Below, piece after piece: positions 1-6,523 of a stretch of DNA of 16,711 nt. A program made the translations under genes and the position numbers. The DNA comes from an uncultured Peptococcaceae bacterium (GTDB lineage: Bacteria; Bacillota; Desulfitobacteriia; Desulfitobacteriales; Syntrophobotulaceae): the NCBI GenBank assembly GCA_937892995.1, contig CALBJS010000087.1:1-16711 (forward strand), given 5' to 3'. Below the pieces are notes generated by a model. That model was not told the origin of the DNA and did not search any database. It saw only the letters and a program-made list of their open reading frames with translations. Within the stretch, counting starts at the first letter, position 1. Each line of letters starts with the position of its first letter.

Positions 1-1407
1 TTATTGAATAACGAAGAAAAAATTAAAGCACCGGACACCTTTAAAACCAAGAGGGCAATAGGTAAAGGTTTAGAAGATTTTCATTACCGTATCCAGGTAG
101 CCCCCCTGGATTGTACAGGGTGTATGAATTGTGCAGATATTTGTCCGGCCCCCGGTAAAGCTTTAGTTATAAAACCAGCGACTCAGGAAATCGAAATGGA
201 AGCTGAGAACTGGGAATATGCTTTATCCATCACTCCTAAGGAAGACCTTATGGATAGATATACGTTAAAAGGTAGCCAGTTCAGAAGACCACTCCTCGAA
301 TTCAACGGTGCTTGCCCCGGCTGCGGGGAGACTCCTTATGTCAAGCTCCTTACCCAACTTTTCGGGGAGCGGATGATGATTGCCAATGCCACAGGTTGTT
401 CCTCGATCTGGGGAGGAAGTTATCCTTCGATTCCTTATACCACTAATGCTGAGGGCAGAGGGCCGGCCTGGGCCAACTCTCTCTTTGAGAACAATGCTGA
501 ATACGGGTATGGGATGCATCTTGGGGCTAAACAGATCAGAGAAAAGATTGCCCGACTTATGACAGAGGCCCTGAACATGCCCCTTGCTGAGCAGATCAAG
601 GATGCTTTTCGAGAATGGCTGGATTCCTTTGATGATGGCGATCAATCGAGGGTTGCTTCAGATAAAGTCCTAAAGGCTCTCCAAGGTGACTCCATCGAAA
701 ATCCCCTAATCGACGAAATACAAAAAAGAAAGGATTACCTGGTTAAACGCTCGGTCTGGGCAGTAGGTGGTGATGGTTGGGCTTATGATATCGGCTACAA
801 TGGTCTTGATCATGTTCTGGCCAGTGGTGATGATATTAATCTTTTAGTCATGGATACTGAAGTCTATTCTAATACCGGCGGGCAATCTTCTAAGGCTACT
901 CAGACAGCAGCTATCGCCAAATTTGCGGCTGCGGGTAAAAAAATTCGAAAAAAAGACCTAGGTATGATGGCCATGTCCTATGGCTATGTCTATGTAGCTC
1001 AGATCGCTATGGGAGCCAATATGCTGCAGACTATCAGAGCGATCACGGAAGCCGAAAGATATAAAGGACCATCCCTGGTAATTGCTTACGCCACTTGTGT
1101 TAACCATGGGATAAAGAGTGGGATGGGAACGAGCCTTGCCCAGCAAAAAAAGGCTGTTGAAGCGGGATATTGGCATCTCTACAGGTATAACCCCGTATTG
1201 AAAGAGCAAGGTAAGAACCCATTTATTATGGATTCTAAAAAACCGAAAGGGAACTTCAAAAAATTCCTGGAGAGTGAGATTCGATATTCCTCCTTAATGA
1301 ATGTCTTCCCCGAGATTGCGGAAGAGATGTTCGATTTGGCTGAGGCTCACGCCTTGACGCGTTACGAGACCTATCGAAGAATGGCTGAAAATGACTGCTG
1401 CAAATAG
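1..1407 (+). CDS. nifJ: Pyruvate:ferredoxin (flavodoxin) oxidoreductase, C-terminal part (5' truncated by window)
   Basis: The protein oxidises pyruvate with CoA to acetyl-CoA and CO2, passing electrons to ferredoxin or flavodoxin in the cytoplasm. The reading frame is open from base 1, and about 468 residues are visible of a family usually near 1170-1190, so the start lies outside the window. At residues 38-48 there is a CxxCxxCxxxCP ferredoxin cluster motif (DCTGCMNCADICPAP). It is followed by the thiamine-diphosphate domain with the CPGCGETPY cysteine pair (about 104-107), the ATGCSSIWGG motif, GGDGWAYDIGYNG, and the MDTEVYSNTGGQSSKAT stretch. A later cysteine in ATCVNHG should be the fourth proximal-cluster ligand. 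All cofactor residues in the visible part look intact. The family assignment is close to certain; nifJ is a conventional name and does not imply a link to nitrogen fixation. It ends TAG and is followed by a strong terminator. Confidence 0.96.
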   Translation, partial: LLNNEEKIKAPDTFKTKRAIGKGLEDFHYRIQVAPLDCTGCMNCADICPAPGKALVIKPATQEIEMEAENWEYALSITPKEDLMDRYTLKGSQFRRPLLEFNGACPGCGETPYVKLLTQLFGERMMIANATGCSSIWGGSYPSIPYTTNAEGRGPAWANSLFENNAEYGYGMHLGAKQIREKIARLMTEALNMPLAEQIKDAFREWLDSFDDGDQSRVASDKVLKALQGDSIENPLIDEIQKRKDYLVKRSVWAVGGDGWAYDIGYNGLDHVLASGDDINLLVMDTEVYSNTGGQSSKATQTAAIAKFAAAGKKIRKKDLGMMAMSYGYVYVAQIAMGANMLQTIRAITEAERYKGPSLVIAYATCVNHGIKSGMGTSLAQQKKAVEAGYWHLYRYNPVLKEQGKNPFIMDSKKPKGNFKKFLESEIRYSSLMNVFPEIAEEMFDLAEAHALTRYETYRRMAENDCCK

Positions 1408-1503
1408 ACATAACCTTATCTCCATACTTATCCGGATGGCAGAGAAGAATATCTTAGAGCACCGTATTAAAAACAAACAACATTTGTCAGGCCAAAAGAA
1501 AGA

Positions 1504-1520
1504 TCCGAGATAAGATCGGA
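1504..1520. other. Small inverted repeat downstream of PFOR gene
   Basis: TCCGA (1504-1508) and TCGGA (1516-1520) form a 5-bp stem with a 7-nt loop, eight bases before the main terminator stem. It may be a minor mRNA 3'-end structure; no function can be assigned. Confidence 0.3.
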
Positions 1521-1524
1521 CAAG

Positions 1525-1567
1525 AATAAGGACTGCTTCCGAAACTAATTTGGAAGCGGTCCTTATT
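1525..1567. terminator. Strong bidirectional rho-independent terminator
   Basis: AAGGACTGCTTCC (1528-1540) pairs with GGAAGCGGTCCTT (1552-1564), a 13-bp stem with a single G-T pair and an 11-nt loop. A/T pairs at 1525-1527 and 1565-1567 extend it. It is flanked by T-rich sequence on the plus side (TTATTTTATT) and by TTATTCTT on the minus side. It can therefore stop transcripts of the PFOR gene from the left and of the two small minus-strand genes, the nearer of which ends at 1582, from the right. Confidence 0.85.
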
Positions 1568-1581
1568 TTATTGATCATTCC

Positions 1582-1749
1582 CTATAATTGATTAGAATCT
1601 ACCCATTCCTTAGCATTTCTGACATCATACTCAGTCGGAATAAGTACTTGCGAGTCCGGCTTTACTTTTTTCCAGTTCTCAATCCAGGCGGCAGTTTCAT
1701 GATTTTCAATTGGAAGGGCCATAAAACGGTCTTTCTTTTTAGCAACCAT
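1582..1749 (-). CDS. Small DUF3787 / CDIF630_02480-type spore surface protein
   Basis: This is a 55-residue protein, short enough to be missed by automatic gene calling. The ATG at 1749 is preceded by an AAAGGTGG ribosome-binding site at suitable spacing. The sequence carries the HETAAW motif (residues 17-22), the hallmark of DUF3787, and ends in PTEYDVRNAKEWVDSNQ, the pattern expected at the C-terminus of that family. From memory, members are named after a Clostridioides difficile spore-surface protein; the biochemical role is unknown. There is no signal peptide and no membrane segment, and the N-terminus is lysine-rich. It lies 22 bp downstream of a second small gene with a similar C-terminus and ends at the bidirectional terminator, so the two probably form a transcription unit. 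The gene is well supported; the spore location is an inference from the family. Confidence 0.82.
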   Translation of the reverse strand: MVAKKKDRFMALPIENHETAAWIENWKKVKPDSQVLIPTEYDVRNAKEWVDSNQL

Positions 1750-1771
1750 AATTTATCCCACCTTTAATATG

Positions 1772-1945
1772 TCATTTAGTTACAGAATTACTTTTCCTTG
1801 ATTCAATCCATTCCTTAGAATTCATGGCATTCAAAGAAGTAGGAAACATCAGGCCCGAGATTGCCGGCCTTATGCTTGGGAGACCACTCTCGCCCTTTGA
1901 TGTATTGTGCTTAAATGTCCCATTATATTTGAACCTTTCAGCCAT
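1772..1945 (-). CDS. Small protein, divergent paralogue of the neighbouring DUF3787-type protein
   Basis: This 57-residue ORF starts at an ATG (1945) with an AGGTGAA ribosome-binding site (1951-1957 on the plus strand) and ends TGA. Its C-terminus, FPTSLNAMNSKEWIESRK, aligns without gaps with IPTEYDVRNAKEWVDSNQ of the next gene, sharing the PT, N and KEW positions. The central TAAW motif of that gene is absent and the N-terminal half is unrelated (basic, with Gly and Ser). It therefore looks like a diverged copy or a sister subfamily. The common strand, the 22-bp gap and the shared terminator suggest co-expression, perhaps during sporulation. I could not find a convincing sporulation-sigma promoter upstream. 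A shadow reading frame on the plus strand covers part of it but lacks a ribosome-binding site. Confidence 0.68.
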   Translation of the reverse strand: MAERFKYNGTFKHNTSKGESGLPSIRPAISGLMFPTSLNAMNSKEWIESRKSNSVTK

Positions 1946-2256
1946 TTCTATTCACCTCGCAAAGCGATTATTTCCTACTATAGTTTTTGATTATCTACAA
2001 AAATCATACATTTTTATTTTGGAAATCATCTTTAGGAGGTCAAATTCATTAAATTATCACCCACAAACCTTCAAGGTTACAATGGGTCGGGTTATTAAGG
2101 ATATTAAATTCAGCATTGTTTTCTAAAAATGCTTGAAAAGAGGTCCCTAGTTGTGTCAAAATAATATCAATTAACTTTTATTAGCGATACTGCTTTATGT
2201 AGAACAAAAAATGACTCTATAAAAATTAAAACAAGAATTAGATGGGGTATTAAAAG
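1946..2256. other. Gene-free divergent region between small spore-type genes and fumarase
   Basis: This AT-rich stretch of about 310 bp separates two divergent transcription units and should hold both promoters. I see no coding potential. An AGGAGG at 2034-2039 on the plus strand is followed by no usable start. The region contains one perfect short palindrome at 2066-2078, listed separately. No -35/-10 pair stood out clearly enough to call for either direction. Confidence 0.6.
2066..2078. promoter_or_regulatory. Perfect 13-bp palindrome AACCTTcAAGGTT
   Basis: AACCTT (2066-2071) and AAGGTT (2073-2078) are perfect inverted repeats around one central base. It lies about 120 bp upstream of the DUF3787-type gene pair and about 180 bp upstream of fumC. 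It is shaped like a small dimeric-regulator operator but is not a motif I recognise, and it could be chance in AT-rich DNA. Confidence 0.25.
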
Positions 2257-3633
2257 ATGAATGATCGGATTGAACAGGACTCAATGGGTGAAATCAAGGT
2301 ACCGCGTGATAAATACTGGGGGGCACAGACCCAGAGAAGTTTGGAAAACTTCAAAATAGGGATAGAAAAAATGCCCGAAGAGATCATCAGGTCCTTTGCT
2401 ATTTTGAAAAAGGCTTCGGCCAAGGCTAATAAGATCCTTAATAAGCTAGATAATTATCGCTGTGAACTGATCTCCACGGTTTGTGATCAGATCTATTCCG
2501 GAGAACTCAATGCTCATTTTCCTTTAGTAGTTTGGCAGACAGGGAGTGGCACTCAGTCCAACATGAATGTCAATGAAGTAATTGCCAATCGTGCCAACGA
2601 AATAGCGGGAGAAAAAATTATTCATCCCAATGACCATGCTAATATGTCCCAAAGTTCTAATGACACTTTTCCAACAGCGATGCATATTGCATCGGTAGTA
2701 GGAATAGAAGATAATCTTCTTCCCAATATAGAGGGTTTACGTCACACTTTCGAGCAGCTTGAGGAGGCCAATAAGAATCAACTTAAAGTAGGAAGAACAC
2801 ACGTTCAGGACGCAACCCCCATTACCTTCGGCCAGGAAATAAGTGCTTGGCGTAAGATGCTTGAAAAGGATACCATGATGATCGGCGACAGTTTAAAATA
2901 TCTGAAAGAACTAGCCCTGGGCGGAACGGCAGTAGGAACAGGTCTTAATGCCCATCCGGAATTCGCCTCGTTAGTGGCCCAACATATCAGTCAAATTACT
3001 GGCAAGGATTTTGTAACAGCGGAAAACAAGTTTCATTCTTTAACGAGTAAGGATGAGCTTACTTTTGCCCATGGTGCTTTAAAAACCTTAGCTGCAGACT
3101 TAATGAAGATTGCTAATGACATCAGGTGGCTTGCTAGCGGACCGAGATCTGGTTTAGGTGAAATTCATATTCCCGAAAACGAACCGGGGAGTTCGATGAT
3201 GCCGGGAAAAGTGAACCCTACGCAATGTGAAGCCCTTACAATGGTAGCCTGCCAGGTGATTGCCAATGATGTAGCTATTGGGTTTGCAGCTTCTCAGGGT
3301 AATTTTCAACTTAATGTATACATGCCGGTGTGTATCTATAATTTTCTCCAGTCAGTCAGGCTGCTAAGTGATGCTATATTATCTTTTAATCAAAATTGTG
3401 TGGTGGGGATTACGGCTAATGTCGGTAAAATGAAAGAAAATCTGAATAATTCTCTAATGCTTGTTACTGCTCTGACTCCTTTCCTAGGTTATGAAAACGG
3501 AGCAAAAATAGCCAAGACGGCACATGAACGAGGAATTACCTTGGAAAAAGCCGCTGTAGAGCTTGGATTATTAACGGCAGGAGAGTTTGAAAAAATCGTT
3601 AGACCCGAAAAAATGATTAATCCCTCAAAATGA
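2257..3633 (+). CDS. fumC: Class II fumarate hydratase
   Basis: The 458-residue protein catalyses reversible hydration of fumarate to L-malate in the cytoplasm and needs no iron-sulfur cluster. Full length matches the FumC family. Visible motifs are TGSGTQSNMNVNEV (95-108), MSQSSNDTFPTAMH (130-143), GRTHVQDATP (179-188, with catalytic-base-region His182) and the superfamily signature GSSMMPGKVNP (311-321). The following TQCEA separates fumarase from aspartase, which has a VPE-type continuation. The start is firm: an in-frame TAA lies at 2251-2253, and GGGG (2244-2247) serves as the ribosome-binding site. The gene stands alone between a non-coding region and a terminator, so it is probably monocistronic. 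In an anaerobe it would serve the reductive or partial TCA branch. Confidence 0.97.
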   Translation: MNDRIEQDSMGEIKVPRDKYWGAQTQRSLENFKIGIEKMPEEIIRSFAILKKASAKANKILNKLDNYRCELISTVCDQIYSGELNAHFPLVVWQTGSGTQSNMNVNEVIANRANEIAGEKIIHPNDHANMSQSSNDTFPTAMHIASVVGIEDNLLPNIEGLRHTFEQLEEANKNQLKVGRTHVQDATPITFGQEISAWRKMLEKDTMMIGDSLKYLKELALGGTAVGTGLNAHPEFASLVAQHISQITGKDFVTAENKFHSLTSKDELTFAHGALKTLAADLMKIANDIRWLASGPRSGLGEIHIPENEPGSSMMPGKVNPTQCEALTMVACQVIANDVAIGFAASQGNFQLNVYMPVCIYNFLQSVRLLSDAILSFNQNCVVGITANVGKMKENLNNSLMLVTALTPFLGYENGAKIAKTAHERGITLEKAAVELGLLTAGEFEKIVRPEKMINPSK

Positions 3634-3658
3634 TCTTAACGTTCTTTTGTAACGCCAA

Positions 3659-3692
3659 AAGACCCTCCCTGGCTTAAGCTAGGGAGGGTCTT
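3659..3692. terminator. Strong bidirectional terminator between convergent genes
   Basis: AAGACCCTCCCT (3659-3670) pairs with AGGGAGGGTCTT (3681-3692). The stem continues inward through GGC/GCT to a TTAA loop, giving about 15 bp. The minus-strand exit runs into TTTT directly; the plus-strand exit runs into TTATAGACGTTTTT. It serves fumC from the left and the zinc-ribbon gene, which ends at 3711, from the right. Confidence 0.88.
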
Positions 3693-3710
3693 ATAGACGT
3701 TTTTACGTTT

Positions 3711-4010
3711 TTACCAGTTGCTTCTGGAACGTGGCTGGTAGCATTCGCGACAATATACGGGTTTATCACCAGTAGGTTGGAAAGGTACTGTGGTTTCTTT
3801 GCCGCAAGCAGAACATACTGCAGGGAACATTTCACGTTGAGGACGTGAATATCCGCTGTTTCTGTTTTGGGCTTTTCTGGCTGCACGACACTCAGGGCAG
3901 CGGCCAGGTTCATTGGTGAATCCTTTTTCAGCATAGAACTCCTGCTCGGATGCGGAGAAGGTGAATTCACGACCACAGTCTTTACAAGTTAGAGTTTTGT
4001 CATTATACAT
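3711..4010 (-). CDS. Double zinc-ribbon protein (zf-trcl plus CxxC-x17-CxxC domain)
   Basis: This 99-residue cytoplasmic protein has two zinc-ribbon modules. The first has C9-x2-C12 and C38-x2-C41 (zf-trcl type, with the LTCKDCGREF...GRCPECR pattern). The second has C66-x2-C69, exactly 17 residues, then C87-x2-C90, which fits the CxxC-x17-CxxC family. A basic, Gln/Arg/Ser-rich linker joins them and the tail is basic. The family has no established function; nucleic-acid binding is a reasonable guess from the ribbons and charge. The ATG at 4010 sits 5 bases after a strong AGGAGG ribosome-binding site. A consensus promoter and a structured leader of about 110 nt precede it, so expression is probably controlled at the RNA level. 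Confidence 0.9.
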   Translation of the reverse strand: MYNDKTLTCKDCGREFTFSASEQEFYAEKGFTNEPGRCPECRAARKAQNRNSGYSRPQREMFPAVCSACGKETTVPFQPTGDKPVYCRECYQPRSRSNW

Positions 4011-4119
4011 GTAATGACCTCCTAGATTTTTTTACCCGCCACATGGGAAGTACGTACGACATCTTCCCTGCCTTAGGCAACCGAGAAGGTCTTCTTAAAT
4101 CCACAAGAACTAACGAGCT
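4011..4119 (-). promoter_or_regulatory. Structured 5' leader with mutually exclusive pairings, candidate RNA switch
   Basis: Read on the minus strand, the leader has these elements (plus-strand coordinates). Hairpin TTCTT/AAGAA uses 4105-4109 and 4092-4096. Element A, GACCTTCT, is 4084-4091. A TGCC/GGCA mini-hairpin uses 4076-4079 and 4069-4072. Element B, GGGAAG, is 4063-4068, followed by GTC at 4058-4060. Element C, CTTCCC, is 4045-4050. The ribosome-binding site AGGAGGTC is 4016-4023. Element A together with the following C can pair with B plus GTC, enclosing the mini-hairpin. Alternatively A can pair over 8 bp (one G-U) with the ribosome-binding site while B pairs with C. The two folds exclude each other, as expected of a translational switch. 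I do not recognise a known riboswitch class. Confidence 0.55.
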
Positions 4120-4125
4120 TAATAT

Positions 4126-4154
4126 AGTATACCCAATAAAAAACAAATTGTCAA
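4126..4154 (-). promoter_or_regulatory. Consensus sigma-A promoter of the zinc-ribbon gene
   Basis: On the minus strand a perfect -35 TTGACA (4149-4154) is separated by exactly 17 bp from a -10 TATACT (4126-4131). Transcription should start near 4119, leaving an untranslated leader of about 108 nt before the ATG at 4010. Confidence 0.85.
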
Positions 4155-4234
4155 AGCAAAGAATCAAATAAATAATAAATAAATTCAGGAAAAATTCAGG
4201 GAACCTTTTTCTCAATTAATAAGTGAAAAATGCG

Positions 4235-4243
4235 TGGTATGAT
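4235..4243 (+). promoter_or_regulatory. Probable extended -10 promoter of topB
   Basis: TGGTATGAT reads as an extended -10 element (TGn followed by TATGAT). The -35 region at 17 bp spacing is poor, which is common for extended -10 promoters. It lies about 77 bp upstream of the chosen topB start and is divergent from the zinc-ribbon promoter. Confidence 0.45.
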
Positions 4244-4319
4244 ATACTTGAAATAGTAGAAGATTTTCATGAAAAAAGTTGTTTTAGATGTATTTAAAAA
4301 AAATATGGAGTGTGTAATA

Positions 4320-6497
4320 ATGGGGAAAATTTTAGTGCTGACAGAAAAGCCTTCTGTCGGGCGGGATATAGCAAAGATTCTGAATTGCCATCAGAAAGGT
4401 GACGGCTGTTTCATCGGTTCTAAATATATCGTATCTTGGGCCCTGGGGCACCTAGTAACCCTGGCAGATCCGGAAAAATATGATGAGCGATATAAGACTT
4501 GGAGAATTGAAGATCTGCCCATGCTTCCGTCGAAGATGGAATTAGAAGTGATCAGAGAAACTTCTAAACAATTTGGGAAAGTAAAGAAATTGATGAGAAT
4601 GCCGGATATTGAAGAATTGATTATTGCTACAGATGCCGGGCGAGAAGGGGAATTAGTGGCTCGCTGGATAATCAAAAAAGCGGGGTGGCGGAAACCGATT
4701 AAACGCTTATGGATCTCCTCACAAACCGAAAGAGCCATTAAGGAAGGATTTAAAAAATTGAGACCGGGCAAGGATTATGAAAATCTTTATGCCTCGGCTG
4801 AATGTCGGGCTGAAGCGGATTGGTTAGTAGGCTTAAATGTTACTAGGGCCCTGACTTGTAAATATAATGCCCAACTTTCTGCCGGTAGAGTTCAAACCCC
4901 AACCCTCGCTCTGGTGGTAGCCAGGGAAAAGGAAATACAAAATTTCGTACCGCAAGACTATTGGATGGTGAATGCCTTAGCCGATGGATTTTCTCTCCGT
5001 TGGCAAGATAAAGCGAATGGGCAAAATCGGATCTTTGTAAAGAATAAGGCTGAAGAAATTGTCACCAAAGTGACAGCTCAGACCGGGAAAATCACAGAGG
5101 TCAAAAAAGAGCATAAGCAAGAACTGCCACCTCTGGCTTACGACCTAACCGAATTACAGCGAGATGCTAACCGCAAATATGGCTATTCAGCGAAAACTAC
5201 TTCTTCGATAATGCAACAACTTTATGAGCAGCATAAGCTCGTAACTTACCCTAGAACAGATTCTCGTCATATTAGTGAAGATATTGTACCTACTTTATCT
5301 GAACGTTTGAAGAGTATTGCTATTGGCCCCTATACTGAAGCGGCTCGAACTATCTTAAGAAAGAAGATAATAACCACCAAAAGATTGGTGGATAACTCTA
5401 AGATCACCGATCATCACGCCATCATTCCCACCGAGCAATTTGTCCAACTAGCCAAACTCAGTACGGAAGAAGCCAGAATCTACGACCTTATCGTCAAAAG
5501 ATTCCTTGCTGTGCTTTCGCCTGCTTTTGAATATGAACAAACAACAGTAAAAGTAGAAGTGCAGGGAGAGATTTTCTCGACTAAAGGCAAAATAGTAAAG
5601 CAAAAAGGTTGGCGGAATGTTTACGCTGGAAATGACAATCCGGAAGATGAAAATGACGAGGACTTGGCCGAGCAAAATCTACCGGTAGTACACAAGGGGG
5701 ATACCGTAAAAATAGCTTCAGTCAAGGCAGTTCCAGGTAAAACTAAACCACCCGCCAGATATACAGAAGCGACTTTGCTCTCGGCCATGGAACATCCCGG
5801 AAAACTAATAGATAATAAAGAATTACGAGAAGCGATGGAACAAAGCAGTGGTCTGGGAACACCTGCTACCAGAGCCGAGATCATAGAAAAATTATTTAAT
5901 TCCTTCTATATGGAGAGAAACGGTAAAGAAATCATTCCGACTTCTAAAGGGATACAGTTAATCGGTCTGGTTCCTCCCGAACTGAAATCACCGGAATTAA
6001 CAGCCAAGTGGGAGCAACAACTGGGCGAAATCAGCAAAGGAAAGGTCAATAGTACAGATTTTTTAGGTGGCATCAGAAAATACGCCACCCAATTAGTGTT
6101 TAATGTCAAAGGTAGCAGTCAGACTTTCCGACATGATAACCTTACGCGTACCAAATGTCCGCAATGCGGAAGGTTCCTTTTACAGGTGAAGGGTAAACGC
6201 GGGGAAATGCTTGTTTGTCAAGATCGAGAATGTGGTTACCGCAAGGGGCTTTCCATAACGTCCAACGCAAGGTGTCCGGAGTGTCATAAGAAAATGGAAC
6301 TAAGAGGGGAAGGGGAAAACAGGATTTTTTTCTGTGTCTGCGGCTTCAGAGAGAAATTAGCAGCCTTCAACAAAAGAAAAGAAGAAAGAAAGGGGAGTAT
6401 TAATAAGAAGGAAGCTAGTAGATATCTCCGGCAACAAAGAAATGACGGCCCCCTAAATACAGCTTTAGCGGATGCTTTAGCCAAACTCAAAAAGTGA
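4320..6497 (+). CDS. topB: DNA topoisomerase III (type IA)
   Basis: This 725-residue type IA topoisomerase would relax and decatenate DNA through a transient 5'-phosphotyrosine. The N-terminal Toprim domain starts with ILVLTEKPSVGRDIA and contains IATDAGREGELVARW (about 102-116), the TopB form of the acidic metal site. SAGRVQTPTLALVVARE (about 187-203) follows, and the active-site tyrosine is Y310 in TYPRTDSRHIS. Two C-terminal zinc-ribbon-like modules begin near residues 612 (CPQCGRFLLQ...CQDRECGY) and 651 (CPECHKKM...CVCGF), then a basic tail. Length matches Bacillus TopB. I chose the ATG at 4320 because GGAGTG lies just upstream and the protein then begins MGKILVLTEKP. An in-frame ATG at 4269 would add 17 residues with a weaker ribosome-binding site. 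Confidence 0.96.
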   Translation: MGKILVLTEKPSVGRDIAKILNCHQKGDGCFIGSKYIVSWALGHLVTLADPEKYDERYKTWRIEDLPMLPSKMELEVIRETSKQFGKVKKLMRMPDIEELIIATDAGREGELVARWIIKKAGWRKPIKRLWISSQTERAIKEGFKKLRPGKDYENLYASAECRAEADWLVGLNVTRALTCKYNAQLSAGRVQTPTLALVVAREKEIQNFVPQDYWMVNALADGFSLRWQDKANGQNRIFVKNKAEEIVTKVTAQTGKITEVKKEHKQELPPLAYDLTELQRDANRKYGYSAKTTSSIMQQLYEQHKLVTYPRTDSRHISEDIVPTLSERLKSIAIGPYTEAARTILRKKIITTKRLVDNSKITDHHAIIPTEQFVQLAKLSTEEARIYDLIVKRFLAVLSPAFEYEQTTVKVEVQGEIFSTKGKIVKQKGWRNVYAGNDNPEDENDEDLAEQNLPVVHKGDTVKIASVKAVPGKTKPPARYTEATLLSAMEHPGKLIDNKELREAMEQSSGLGTPATRAEIIEKLFNSFYMERNGKEIIPTSKGIQLIGLVPPELKSPELTAKWEQQLGEISKGKVNSTDFLGGIRKYATQLVFNVKGSSQTFRHDNLTRTKCPQCGRFLLQVKGKRGEMLVCQDRECGYRKGLSITSNARCPECHKKMELRGEGENRIFFCVCGFREKLAAFNKRKEERKGSINKKEASRYLRQQRNDGPLNTALADALAKLKK

Positions 6498-6520
6498 CTG
6501 GAACGATACCGGGAGTTACT
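6493..6520. terminator. Possible bidirectional terminator between topB and the yfhO-type gene
   Basis: AGTGACT (6493-6499) pairs with AGTTACT (6514-6520), seven pairs including one G-U. A GG/CC pair with a bulge sits inside the stem. On the minus strand the stem has one A-C mismatch but is followed at once by TTTTT; on the plus strand a T-rich run follows. It fits the 26-bp gap between the convergent genes. The stem is modest. Confidence 0.4.
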
Positions 6521-6523
6521 CTG

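Noticed and set aside
1294..1578. A 94-codon minus-strand frame over the end of the PFOR gene
   Set aside because: It runs through the terminator hairpin and antisense to a certain gene; typical shadow frame.
1824..2126. A 100-codon plus-strand frame in the region before fumC
   Set aside because: It has no ribosome-binding site, overlaps the well-supported small minus-strand gene at 1772-1945 in antisense, and has no recognisable composition or motif.
2151..2170. TTGTGT...TATCAA upstream of fumC as a possible Rex or FNR-type site
   Set aside because: The half-sites do not match and the spacing is wrong for both consensus sites.
4003..4215. A 70-codon minus-strand frame covering the zinc-ribbon gene leader
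   Set aside because: It would begin upstream of the consensus promoter at 4126-4154 and run through the structured leader, so it cannot be translated from that transcript. It has no ribosome-binding site or family features.
4269..4319. Upstream in-frame ATG extending topB by 17 residues
   Set aside because: The ATG at 4320 has the better ribosome-binding site and gives the standard TopB N-terminus; the extension MKKVVLDVFKKN has no counterpart in the family.
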